Positions 49,176 through 59,819 of a stretch of DNA of 64,000 nucleotides are shown one piece after another. The position numbers and the translations under genes are program-made. The DNA is from Isoetes taiwanensis (Eukaryota > Streptophyta > Lycopodiopsida > Isoetales > Isoetaceae): contig JAJEKV010000023.1 of the NCBI GenBank assembly GCA_021234155.1, forward strand, positions 8,438,610-8,502,609. Reading direction: 5' to 3'. Below the pieces are notes generated by a model that worked only from the letters and a program-made list of their open reading frames with translations, was not told the DNA's origin and did not search any database. Positions within the stretch are counted from its first letter, which is position 1. Every line of letters begins with the position of its first letter.

Positions 49176-50467
49176 TTAGCATACGGATATGAGATTTCTA
49201 ACAAGACTGGGCACACACAAAACATCTCTCAATTTTACAGTTTTGCCATTTAAGTCAAACAACTCTAAAACTCCGGTATCTTCTATTTTCTTCAAACCCC
49301 CATCACCAAGTTGCACATATCCTTCCTTCTTTTCCCAATCCTTAAGCATATGCAAGTCACACATCACACTTTTTTCTGCTCCTGAATCTATAACAACAAA
49401 TTGGTTATTGCTTTTCCTTGGAAACTCTGAAACATTACAAGCTAAATTCTTCCTTACCTCCAAGGTATCATTCTCAAGTTCACTTTCACTACTATCTTGC
49501 TTTTCTACCACATTAATACTTGAGCCTCCTTTGAATTTTCCCCTGCCTCTGCCACCTCTATAAGTTTCAGGGAATCCCCCTCGACCTCTTCCCTTTTTAG
49601 GACTTGGGCAATCAAAAGCAAAATGCCCTTTGCCTTCACAATTGAAACATCTAAATTCCTTCTCACTATTGTTTGGACATTCACTCTTTAGGTGACCAAA
49701 TTGATTGCAAGCATAACAAGGTCCTACTTTCCTTCTTACAAAACCACCTCTTTTAGTCTTACCTGTATACAAGACCTCTGAGGATTGATCAGCTTCCTCC
49801 TGTATAATAGTAGACTGTTCAAACTCTGTGCGTATCATTCTGATAGCATGCTCCTTGGAAGTGGCTACATTTCTGAGTAAAGTTGCCAAGTGACTATTAT
49901 GAGATACTGCTCTTGCCAAAGCAAGTATTTGATACTGTTCATTCAAGATATTTCCAGCTCCCTCAAGTTCTGCAATAATGGACTCAAATCTCTCCAAAAA
50001 GTCAGTCAGGTTATCCTTCTCAAACAATTTCATCTTCCTTAACTGTTTTTCTAGCACATCTATTTGTGAATAACTTTTTTGTTCATAGTGCTTTATCAAA
50101 TAATCCCACATTTCCTTAGGCTTCATGCCTCGAAGCTTCGATTTTAAAAAGCGGTGCCTACACATGATTATGGCACGGGCCTCCATAATCTTAGCTTCAT
50201 CTTCGCTCCGAACTTCGGAGAAGTTGCCCTTGCGAGAGACACACCTTCACCGAAGTTCCCCACGATTGAGCATTGAGCATTACCACTACTAGCAGCAGTT
50301 GAATTACCTGAGCTAGTTGCACCGCTTACTGGACTACCATCAAACAAATACCACAACTTTTCAAACTCCAGCACACCTCTAATACCCACCTTCCAGATTT
50401 GAAATCCTCCATCTCCTTTAAAGACTTCAATAGAGTTCAATAGATTTGCCCCGAATCTGGTTGTCAT
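49176..50467 (-). pseudogene. Copia gag and protease, one frameshift and one stop
   Basis: It starts at MTTRFGANLLNSIEVFKGDG (about 50467); a shift near 50200 leads into 50186-49176. That part has the gag domain (MWDYLIKHYEQKSYSQIDVL), two zinc knuckles (CYACNQFGHLKSEC and CFNCEGKGHFAFDC), an RG-rich tail and the protease motif VIDSGAEKSV. A TAA at 49178-49176 separates it from the in-frame integrase part. Confidence 0.92.
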
Positions 50468-50490
50468 TATCACAGGGCAGGAACTAGTTA

Positions 50491-50503
50491 GCTCTGATAT
50501 CAA
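50491..50503 (-). promoter_or_regulatory. Copia primer-binding site
   Basis: TTGATATCAGAGC directly after the 5' LTR resembles the initiator tRNA-Met site (TGGTATCAGAGC) with one difference. Confidence 0.85.
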
Positions 50504-51016
50504 TGTTAGAATCAGAGCTTGGGGTTTGAACCCAAGTATGCCAAGTCTCTGTCTCCTTCAAACCCACCCGCTCCTAAAACTGCATACACGCACCTTGTAT
50601 CTGCACTCAGCTCCACATTTTCTATCACAATCATTCATCTATATATTTTCTTATCAACCTGGATATATCCACATGTCAAATCGTGCATGCCCTTCCTATA
50701 GAAAGTTTTCCAACTCACCTAAATAATAGGATGCCCTGCTGTCCTTAAGTTCCAGCTGTCAAAGTCGTTGACTTTGACCCGTTTGACCAGTCAAAACCCT
50801 AAGTGGCGGGCAGGGGGTATCACGCGTTTTCTGGCGGCCGTAGCAACGTCTGGGTAGTACCTGCCCACCACTTTTCAACTTCTATGTTTTTTTCTTGCAT
50901 TCACTGCCACTGCTTCTCATGAATGCTTGTATGAATCCTCATTAGCCTAGGGGAGCCAAGATGTGGTCACTAATCCCCTTATATGCTCGAATATCACATG
51001 ACACATAATTTTAACA
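50504..51016 (-). repeat. Copia 5' LTR
   Basis: A 513-bp copy, two differences from 45681-46193. The primer site adjoins its inner end. Confidence 0.96.
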
Positions 51017-51021
51017 CTTCT

Positions 51022-51383
51022 TGCTTATGGGAAGACGAAAAGGTGGTTTCAACAAGGGAACCATCTTAAAAATGGAGGAGGAGAAAAGACAAGCTGTCAA
51101 AAGGAAAAAACTTTTTGATTATCACATCCCTGCCAAAGCTTCGGTGATGGCTGGCTGCTCCAGTTTAAGAGCCACTAGGAATGCTGAAGTTGCCTTAGAG
51201 AGAGAGGTTTTAGCGAAAGTGACTAATCCAGCCATAGAAGGCATTATGAGTCAGGCCACTGAAAAAACTATGGAGCAAGCTGCTGCAACAGTTGATCCTA
51301 TTGAAGACCAAAGTGCAATGAGGAAATCTAGCAGATCTATACAAAATGAGGCCAATATGACCAACAACCATAATCAGGTCTGA
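51022..51383 (+). CDS. PLE unit 4 first exon, part after the Copia insertion
   Basis: The frame continues the split first exon and reads KGGFNKGTILKMEEEKRQAV and SQATEKTMEQAAATVDPIED, ending near a CAG/GTCTGA donor-like site. It is conserved in all five units, which argues that it is part of the element's protein or leader. No known domain is recognisable. The next coding part begins near 52670 after about 1.3 kb of intron-like DNA. Confidence 0.5.
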
Positions 51384-52661
51384 TTTAGAACAGTAACTTT
51401 AGAATTTATATAATATGGTCATTTATTTGTTGCAGCAGCATAGGGATTATTGTTCTTGATGACTTAAGTGTAATAATACAGATATTAAGACCGGGTTTGT
51501 TAAATTTTAGCATAGATGTGATAAGGTTACACAGATGTAGATCAGATCTATCAGAATTCATGTAGATTTGATGTGATTTAACTAGCAAGAAGGTTCGAGC
51601 TGGTTGTAGGATACAGCACAACACCACATATTAGATATGAAATGGATTTTGCTGCACTAACCAAAAGGATATCAGCTGATTAACTTGTCTAATGATTACT
51701 TTGGCTGGTTTTCTGGTTTTCTTAAGATGTAAGATATTTGCTGGTGAAGGGCGATAAGCCAGATAGCCCCATAGCTTACCTGCTAGCAACGTTGAATTTT
51801 GCCCTTGGCTAACTTTCAATGGGTTTGCTCCAGGTAACCGGTGCTATCTCTCCAAGTTTTTCTCATTTCTATCAGTTGGAAGCATGGGATCTTTGCTACT
51901 ATACAGTGTTCACTCTACTTGGTTTAAGTTCTTCCAAAAAGTATACTCTACCCATGTATACTTCAAAGGATGCAGCGTTGTTATGATTATCTTTAAATGA
52001 TTCTATGATAAACATTATTGTTTTTTTTTTTTTTGAAGGACGACTATGATAAACATTATTGTTGACAGACATGCATCACAATATTCGTAATTTCTCTTGT
52101 TTTTATACCACTCTTGGAAAATTTTGAATCTGCATTAAGACATCTTTGTGATATATTATATAAACTTGGGCTGGTTCTATTGTCCATTTTGTTTTTTACA
52201 TCTTAAGTTGTCCATATTGCTAGAAATCTGCTTTTTATCCTATTGTTCATTTCTATTCTATTACTTTTTATTATTCTAGTGTCCATATTGCTAGAAACTT
52301 GCTCTTGCTAGAAACGTGCTTGTACTTTAAATTATTCTGTTAGATTGTATTATTCTATTGACTGTATTATTCTTTCGCATACTTATATGGTATTTGTTTA
52401 ATGCTCTTTGAACAAGGATTTTTTCTTTTCATTATCCAAGTTTTTGGCTTAGTAATAGCTAACACCTGGCTATTTCTAAGACTGCCAATTGGTCCATTCT
52501 ATTCTATTTTTTTCTATTCTTTAAGTTCCCTTCGGGAATGGTAAGACAATGGTATAGGCCTAGGGCATTTTTTTATGTTATCCCAGTTCCTAAGTTTAAC
52601 TTAGGACCAGGACTTGGATATAGGTGTTTTTTAATGTTTTTTAACGTTTTAACTCTAATAA

Positions 52662-53310
52662 TTGAACTACCTTATACTCTTAGATGATGATTCACTTGAT
52701 GAGGATGTTGACTTAAACAAGATGTGGATTAAGGAGCTTATTCTCTTACATTACCCTGAATGCATGATTTCTAGCCCCAATGCAGCAGTACAAACTCTTA
52801 TTGCATGCATTAAGAATACGGAGGTACATGAATTTATCATTTTTCAAGAGAAAAGTCTACCCGACAAAAAGAACTCTACTGTCAGCTATTTAGGATTCAA
52901 TGGCTGGTTCAAGTTTTTTATACTTATGAAGAAGGCCAATTTCAAGCTTGAGGTCTGCAAGGGTATTATCTCTGATGTCTATAACAGGATGCCTGAAATT
53001 TTCTATAGTAGAACGTGCCTTGAAGACAAAATGGGGAACAAGTTTGCAGTTGGTCTCACGGCCTTAGAACTTGCCAATAATATGATCCCTTCCCTGAAAA
53101 AGGAAGAAGTGCAAGCAGAACTTACTAAAGATTATTTACATGATGAGGTACAGAACTGCCTTTTTTCAGAATTTGATCTTTCGGATGATGAATATGTAGC
53201 AAAATAACAGGGGGTTCCAGGGGGATATGATATCGATGTAAACCCTGAAACCATAGACCTAAGACCATATCCATAAAACAATTCAATGGGTTATTATAAA
53301 AAAAACATAG
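52662..53310 (+). pseudogene. PLE N-terminal coding region, part 1
   Basis: Open from about 52679 after an AG acceptor (CTTATACTCTTAG) to 53207, with LDDDSLDEDVDLNKMWIKEL and NGWFKFFILMKKANFKLEVC. After a stop at 53205-53207 the frame still reads coherent residues (GGYDIDVNPETIDLRPYP) to about 53310. No known domain was recognised; by position it is the N-terminal extension of the Penelope RT protein. Confidence 0.6.
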
Positions 53311-53324
53311 ATTTAAGATAAAAA

Positions 53325-53605
53325 ATAGTCACGTTAGCTCACTGGTTAGATTGGTTAAGGTAGTCTTATTAGGGCATTGAGTTATTTTGGTAGAGGTTCA
53401 AACTCCCGTATTTCATATTCTAAAACCTTAAGCGAAGCCGTATAGAGGCTCGATATACTATCAAAACCTTAGGCAAACTCGTATTTGACATCTCAAAATC
53501 ATAGGCGCCCCCAATCATAAATGAGCATAATCGAAACGAGAGGTGCCCAGAGGCTCCAACATACAGTCTGAGCCGTGGGATTGACAGATCTGACGGCTGT
53601 GGTAG
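53325..53605 (+). mobile_element. tRNA-derived SINE-like insertion
   Basis: A-box-like TTAGCTCACTGG (about 53334-53345) and B-box-like GGTTCAAACTCC (about 53394-53405) are spaced as in a tRNA-type pol III promoter. The segment interrupts coherent PLE coding DNA and ends at about 53605. The boundaries are approximate, and possible target duplications (TCCAGGG at 53216 and 53606, or a shorter one) do not agree with the tRNA head. Confidence 0.55.
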
Positions 53606-54378
53606 TCCAGGGTGCAAGAAGAGGTACCTACTCTTACATTGATGAATTCATCACGTTTTCCTATTATACCAGAGCAAAGTGTTGAGTGTTATGGTGCTGC
53701 TTGGAAACATGCCCTTTGGATGAGTCAGAATTTTGGTGCCCTTGCACCTATCAATTTGGACACATGCACGGCTTTAACTGGAATCATAGACAATGACATC
53801 AAGATTGGAAAAATCAAAGCACAGAAACTTAAAAAGTATTTTAATAAGACTGAAGTTGCCCTTCCTTTCAAAATTTCTTTCTTTGATCAAGTCTGTTCCA
53901 AGGATACAAGGTACAGGTATACATGTGAGCCAGAAAGGCAATATGGCCTTTTCACAAGACAAAAGGGATGGTTTTTTTCTTAAGAAGATTTGGAGGACAC
54001 ACTGCCCCTTCATAACTTGCGGATGCACCAAGAGCAAGTTCAGTGATAAAAAAGAAGGTTGTGACAGTGGGATCATTTGGGTTGATCATGCTGTATGGTT
54101 TATTCTTAACAACTTAGAATCTGTTTATCCTGGCACTACACCTTTGGTAAAAATGGTTGGATTTACTAAATTGCTGCACAACATTCTCAGGCCTAGCATT
54201 CTTGCTTTCATTTCGTACCTTGAAGTGAGGAACACTATGATTAATATGACCATGAGCATTGCTTTAAATCATGGGGTAAGCCTCCAAACTGCATTTGGCA
54301 GTATTAAGCTGGCGGATATTGCTGACAGAACTCTTGTACCAAATGGCTACTACCGGACACAAAATAGTATAACATCCT
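53606..54378 (+). pseudogene. PLE N-terminal coding region, part 2 (frameshift in a T run)
   Basis: 53612-53983 reads VECYGAAWKHALWMSQNFGA and later CEPERQYGLFTRQKGWFF; a shift at a T7 run near 53973 moves to a frame with THCPFITCGCTKSKFSDKKE and VDHAVWFILNNLESVYPGTT. The cysteine cluster (C...C.C.......C) might be the CxC-type motif reported for endonuclease-less PLEs, but I cannot confirm this. It is cut at about 54380 by a LINE tail. Confidence 0.6.
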
Positions 54379-54379
54379 C

Positions 54380-54952
54380 TTCTAATCCCATGCTCACGAG
54401 GGGCCCACACCACTACCTGCGCACCCATCTACCCATGAAAAAGCGCAGGGTGATTGCTTCCATTCGCACAGGTGCACACCACCTCCGCATTGAGACAGGG
54501 AGATGGATTCGGGAGCCGCGTGAGGACAGAGTCTGTCAGTGCTGTCAACAGGGCGCCATTGAGGATGAAAGTCACGCCCTCCAGGCCTGTCCGGCATACC
54601 AGCATATCCGGGCTCGGTATGCTCGGTTAGTTGTGCCCCATCAGGCCTTGCATGAGCTACTGAGCATGGCCTCTGTAGGCTTGTTGGGATCGTACCTCCG
54701 GGAGGTAATGGATACGCGGACTCAGTTATGCCCCCCTGTCCGACATTAACCTCAGCTGTACTTGTGATTATGTATATAACTGTGCAGTATGTCAGCATCC
54801 TTATTGCTACTAAGGTTTTTCCCCCGAAAACCCTTCGGGGCGGGGGTTTTTTAATCCTGGTAGTAATACGCCTGCTGCTCTCTCTTTGTACTTGGGTCCC
54901 ATAGGCCAGTTGGTCTCCGTGGACGATAAAATCATATTCTATTCTATTCTAT
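54380..54952 (+). mobile_element. short 5'-truncated LINE inserted in the PLE coding region
   Basis: It starts at MLTRGPHHYLRTHLPMKKRR and carries the same C-terminal zinc knuckle (CQCCQQGAIEDESHALQACP), 3' UTR hairpin and (TATTC)n tail as the copy at 37735-39002. The truncation point is about 54380. No clear target duplication: only TTCTAA-like sequence is shared at the two ends. Confidence 0.88.
54793..54875 (+). ncRNA. structured hairpin element, copy 4 (LINE 3' UTR)
   Basis: TATTGCTAC (54802-54810) pairs with GTAGTAATA (54860-54868) with one G-U pair. The outer CAGCA/TGCTG and the inner AAAACCC-TTCGG-GGGTTTT type core match copy 3. Outer-stem bases differ on both sides compared with copy 3. 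Confidence 0.65.
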
Positions 54953-55168
54953 TCTAAAAGCATGACTAAACGAGGATCAACTTCCAATAAGACATTTTAT
55001 CCTAGTATGCCTCCAAGGATCACCATAGACCCAAGAGGTCATGCTGATAGCAGTATGGCGCAGAGTGCGACACCTATCAAGCTTGTTGGAGTACACCAAA
55101 ACAAGGATCAATATTCAGTAACAAAGGGAGGAAACAGAATCTCTTTGGAAGACACATCTTCAGCTTAA
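54953..55168 (+). pseudogene. PLE coding region after the LINE insertion
   Basis: Open frame with MTKRGSTSNKTFYPSMPPRI and GVHQNKDQYSVTKGGNRISL, ending at a stop. It is followed by a stretch (55190-55495) that starts GTATGATAATG and ends TTTTTTAG, which fits a 0.3-kb intron. PLEs are known to keep introns. Confidence 0.5.
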
Positions 55169-55495
55169 GAATTTTTTGGAAAAGAATTACGGTATGATAA
55201 TGCTTTCTTGATTACATTTATATACTTTCTAGTATTCTACTCTGCTTTCTTCACTTTGTTTCACGTATTTGAGACTTGAAACAAACTATAACTGATTACT
55301 ACATCTCTCCAGTTTTTCTATGGAAAAAGTTTTTACTGGAGAGATGATGATTGAATTAAAAACCCTTCCAAATCCTTTTATAGATATTTTGCATCTCTTG
55401 ACCAAAATAAAGGTCACAAAAGAGTGGACAGACATACACTGTTTTGTATACAGTTATGGATAGTCGAACATATTCTGACACTACTCTTTTTTAGG

Positions 55496-57451
55496 TCCTT
55501 CCTGATATAACTAGACTGATCACTAGGGATGCCTTCCAAAAAAGGCACTTGATTTCGACAAAAGACAAAAAGAAGACCAAAATTGTGCATAGCACTTTTT
55601 TCTCCAAATCTTTGGAACATTTCAGCATCGGGAATTTGTTTTCTGATATTTTATACAGTACAATTCCAGAAGCTACTTCCGCTCTTTTAGATAACACGAT
55701 TTTTGCTTGGAGATATGGGGATCAAATTCTTGATAAAGTCTATAAACCCTATAGAGTATTTGCTGATGGCATATTGAACAAGTGCCCTTGTGCAAACCCT
55801 AGTTTGTATAAATACTTAGACTCCAGTATTGGCCATATTAGAACGACTAATCTAGAGATTATACACTGCACTAAGTTAAGAGAAGCTTTTGCCAGTGAAC
55901 TTAATCATATTCCAGACTCCAGTTTTTCCATAGAAGAATTCATGGATGATCTGTCTAAAACGCGTGATTAGTTCTTCATGGTACACCATTATCAAATCTT
56001 GTTTTTGGATGACCTAGCCAGAAACAATATTAAACAGTTTATCTTGCATTCTGCACAAAAGCAAATTGTGGTCTACAAAAATTCACTTCCAAAGAAAAGA
56101 TTTCTATGGAAAGATGGTAATGTCAGGAAAAATTTGACTTGGCTTTTACAAAACTTCTACATTTCTGGATTGGATAAGGTCACCAATAATGCATCCTTTA
56201 TCTGCCAGCAGCATATCAGGGAATTGGGTATTTTGAGATTAAGCAGTGATGATTTTGAAATGATTCCTAGCAGTCCAGAACTGATAAAACTGAAATGCAA
56301 AAATGAAATTCTTAGTTTGAACAATATGCTGATATGTTCATCTAAGAAGCTCCCCTACTTACTGGGTATTTTCTGTTGAATTATGGCATTATGTTTGCAT
56401 TTGGAACACAACAGAAATTAAAACATGGTTAGGCAGCAAACTCAACCCGTGTTGGATGATCAACTCTACATATGATTTCGTACATTACAAGATGTTACGA
56501 AAATACCCTATTATCTGGCTTAGAAGGTATTCCTGAAATTATAAATGATGTTGCTGAGCTAATCTGGGATTATAAAGTCAACATACACCTCTACTACAAC
56601 TATTTGTTAGGCAGAGAATGGGAAAATCTACTGCTAAGTGGGAGAAATATAATGCTGGTGATACCAAAGGTAAGATGACGGTGACAGAAGTACTATTTAA
56701 ACAGATGAATGGATGGCTTCTTAACAATTGTTTTCTACAAATGGGAAACAAAATCTGGAGACAAAGAAGGGGCATCCGCATGGGGTTCTCCTGCAGCCCT
56801 GCTTGGTGCAATTTTTACCTAGCATGGTATGAGCTTAAGTTTATTTTGAAACTTGCACATCTCAAAAGGATCAAGGACATTCCCAGATTTCAATATTGCT
56901 ACAGATATATTGATGATCTTAATATGATCAATGCAGGGCCAGTTCAGGAATTTTTCTCAGAAGAATCAGATTGCACTATATATAACATGAGACATCTTTG
57001 GATCAAAGATGAAACAATGTACAGGCAACAAAATGGAGAGCCTATTCCGATTGGCTATAAAGTAGACTTCCTAAACATCACAGTCCAAGTACTTGATCCA
57101 AATATAGGTCTTTTTTCTTTCAAAAGGTTTGACAAAAGGAAAAAACTACCATTTAATGTGGTGAAGTTCATCAAAGCAAGTGGTTGTAGGCCGTATGGAC
57201 AAGCCTGCAAGGTGATTATATCCCAGATTATACCATATGTGTATGCTCATTCCAACCCTGAAACTGCTGCCTGGGATCTATGGGAACTCATGAATACTTT
57301 CTACAGCAATGGTTTTCACAAAAAGGATGTAATCAGAATAGTTTTCAACACTCTTAAGCATAATGTCTTTCCAGGACTACCATACGAGTTAGGAGACATG
57401 ACAAAGATCCTGAAACATAACCTTAAGTTCCTTTTAAAAAAAAAAGAGTAA
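55496..57451 (+). pseudogene. Penelope-like reverse transcriptase (one stop, one shifted segment)
   Basis: 55496-55971 has CPCANPSLYKYLDSSIGHIR followed by TTNLEIIHCTKLREAF, the conserved block upstream of the Penelope RT. After a TAG at 55969-55971 the same frame continues with LDKVTNNASFICQQHIRELG, the first RT motif. 56380-56617 is shifted. 56618-57451 is open and holds GIRMGFSCSPAWCNFYLAWY, the catalytic CYRYIDDLNMIN and the thumb to 57451. The enzyme would prime on exposed 3' ends, typically telomeric, when endonuclease is absent. No GIY-YIG domain follows the RT. Confidence 0.88.
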
Positions 57452-57569
57452 CCTTTTGATTATGGGGAGGGTGGGACTCCTGTTGTACAACAGGGTTCTA
57501 CTCTCCCTGTTGTATTTTTCAATTTTCAGAAGTATCCCACCTGAACTGTGGTAGGTGGCAGGGTTTTTT
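57452..57569 (+). other. PLE 3' UTR
   Basis: A short stretch from the stop codon to the start of unit 5, with an inverted repeat around GGGAGGGTGGGACTCC and a TTGTACAACAGGG motif. Unit 5 begins in a T/ATT tract at about 57570. Confidence 0.65.
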
Positions 57570-59342
57570 TATTATTATTATATTGCTTGTTGTTTACTCT
57601 ACACACATAATGACTTGGGTACATGAGACCTACCTGAAACATTAAAGATTATGAGGAAAGTAGGTTATTGTTACATGGGTAGAACAAGGAAAATATTAAA
57701 TGTAGTGGACTTATGTCTTCACACATTTGTTGATGGTAAGATTGAATAATATCTTCGGAATAAACATAAATTTAGGGCATGCACAAACGTATCGACGCAG
57801 CTGCAGACCTGAATGGTGCTTGATCATTCCAGATGGGCACTTCGGATTCCTTGGCTCCATAAAAAGGTATTCAATACTGCAAGTTCGCTTTGGGGCATTC
57901 TTCCATATAGTCTTAGCTGCCGGATTGATGGCATAGCTACCTGCTTCTTGCTTATGGGAAGACGAAAAGGTGGTTTCAACAAGGAAACCATCTTAAAAAT
58001 GGAGGATGAGAAAAGACAAGCTGTCAAAAGGAAAAACCTTTTTGATTATCACATCCCTGCCAAAGCTTCGGTGATGGCTGGCTGCTCCAGTTTAAGAGCC
58101 ACTAGGAATGCTGAAGTTGCCTTAGAGAGAGAGGTTTTAGCGAAAGTGACTAATCCAGCCATAGAAGGCATTAGGAGTCAGGCCACTGAAAAAACTATGG
58201 AGCAAGCTGCTGCAACAGTTGATCCTATTGAAGACCAAAGTGCAATGAGGAAATCCAGCAGATCTATACAAAACGAGGCCAATATGACCAACAACCGTAA
58301 TCAGGTCTGATTTAGAACAGTAACTTTAGAATTTATATAATATGATCATTTATTCGTTGCAGCAGCATAGGGATTATTGTTCTTGATGACTTAAGTGTAA
58401 CAATACAGATATTAAGACCGGGTTTGTTAAATTTTAGCATAGATGGTATAAGGTTACACAGATGTAGATCGGATCTGTCAAAATTCATGTAGATTTGATG
58501 TGATTGAACCAGCAAGAAGGTTCGAGCTGGTTGTAGGATACATCACAGCACCACATATTAGATATGAAATGGATTTTTGCTGCAGTAACCAAAAGGATAC
58601 CAGCTGATTAACTTGTCTAATGATTACTTTGGCCGGTTTTTTTGTTTTCTTAAGATGTAAGATATTTGCCGGTGAAGGGCGATAAGACAGATAGCCCCAT
58701 AGCTTACCTGCTAGCAACGTTGAATTTTACCCTTGGCTAACTTTCAATGGGTTTGCTGCAGGTAACCGGTGCTATCTCTCCAGGTTTTTCTTATTTCTGT
58801 CAGTTGGAAGCATGGGATTTTTGCTACTATACAGTGTTCACTCTACTTGGTTTAAGTTCTTCCAAAAAGTATACTCTAACCATATATACTTCAAAGGATG
58901 CAGCGTTATTATGATAATCTTTAAATGATTCTATGATAAACATTATTGTTGACAGACATGCATCACAATATTCATAATTTCTCTTGTTTTTATACCACTC
59001 TTGGAAAATTATGAATATACGTTAAGACATCTTTGTAATATATTATATAATATAAACTTGGGCTGGTTCTATTGTCCATTTTGTTTTTTACATCTTAAGT
59101 TGTTCATATTGCTAGAAATCTGCTTTTTATCCTATTGTCCATTTCTATTCTATTACTTTTTATTATTCTAGTGTCCATATTGCTAGAAACTTCTTCTTGT
59201 TAGAAACATGCTTGTACTTTAAATTATTCTGTTAACTGTATTATTCTTTCACATACTTATATGGTATTTGTTTAATGCTCTTTGAACAAGGATTTTTTCT
59301 TTTCATTATCCAAGTCTTTGGCTTAGTAATAGCTTAGTAATA
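57570..59342 (+). mobile_element. Penelope-like element 5' unit 5 (downstream pLTR copy)
   Basis: It starts with a short ATT tract and is colinear with units 1-4, with an open first exon at 57813-58310. Like unit 4 it extends past the stop point of units 1-3 (CTTTCACATACTTATATGG), but it breaks off in a heptamer array at about 59343. It is somewhat more diverged, with several small deletions, including loss of the T tract near 58940. Confidence 0.85.
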
Positions 59343-59760
59343 GTTTTTTATTTTTTATTTTTTATTTTTTATTTTTTATTTTTTATTCTTTATTCTTTAT
59401 TCTTTATTCTTTATTCTTTATTCTTTATTCTTTATTCTTTATTCTTTATTCTTTATTCTTTATTCTTTATTCTTTATTCTTTATTCTTTATTCTTTATTC
59501 TTTATTCTTTTTCTTTTCTTTTATTATTTATTCTTTATTCTTTATTCTTTATTCTTTATTCTTTATTCTTTATTCTTTATTCTTTATTCTTTATTCTTTA
59601 TTCTTTATTCTTTATTCTTTATTCTTTATTCTTTATTCTTTATTCTTTATTCTTTATTCTTTATTCTTTATTTCTTTATTTCTTTATTTCTTTATTTCTT
59701 ATTTCTTATTTCTTATTTCTTATTTCTTATTTCTTATTTCTTATTTTTTACATTAAATTT
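59343..59760. repeat. heptamer/octamer array (TTTTTTA, TTTATTC, TTTATTTC, TTATTTC)
   Basis: About 400 bp of 7-base units that change stepwise along the array, from TTTTTTA to TTTATTC (dozens of copies) through 8-base TTTATTTC to TTATTTC. A short interruption occurs near 59508-59530. The TTATTTC unit recurs at 62957-62983. Confidence 0.95.
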
Positions 59761-59763
59761 TTA

Positions 59764-59819
<56 letters not shown>

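Larger units (their letters stand above)
45681..51016 (-). mobile_element. full-length Copia retrotransposon, recent insertion, broken polyprotein
   Basis: LTRs 45681-46193 and 50504-51016 (513 bp each, TGTTAGAATC...TTTTAACA) differ at two positions by eye (45944/50767 and 46108/50931). The 5-bp target duplication CTTCT flanks it (45676-45680 and 51017-51021). On the minus strand the primer site (TTGATATCAGAGC, about 50503-50491) and polypurine tract (GAAGGGGGAA, about 46203-46194) are in place. It interrupts the first exon of PLE unit 4. Confidence 0.96.
45171..57569 (+). mobile_element. Penelope-like element unit 4, with reverse transcriptase (carries Copia, SINE and LINE inserts)
   Basis: The unit opens with a TTA/CTA tract (45171-45312), the shared 5' region (interrupted by Copia 45681-51016), and then continues past the point where units 1-3 stop (about 52370). 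It includes an N-terminal coding region, the Penelope RT and a short 3' UTR. Unit 5 follows at once, so the coding region is flanked by direct repeats (pLTRs). No GIY-YIG endonuclease motif is seen at either end, so it looks endonuclease-less (Athena/Coprina type). Confidence 0.85.

Noticed and set aside
59384-59700. Telomeric repeat tract
   Set aside because: The unit is TTTATTC or related; no TTTAGGG runs are present, so it is not a plant telomere.
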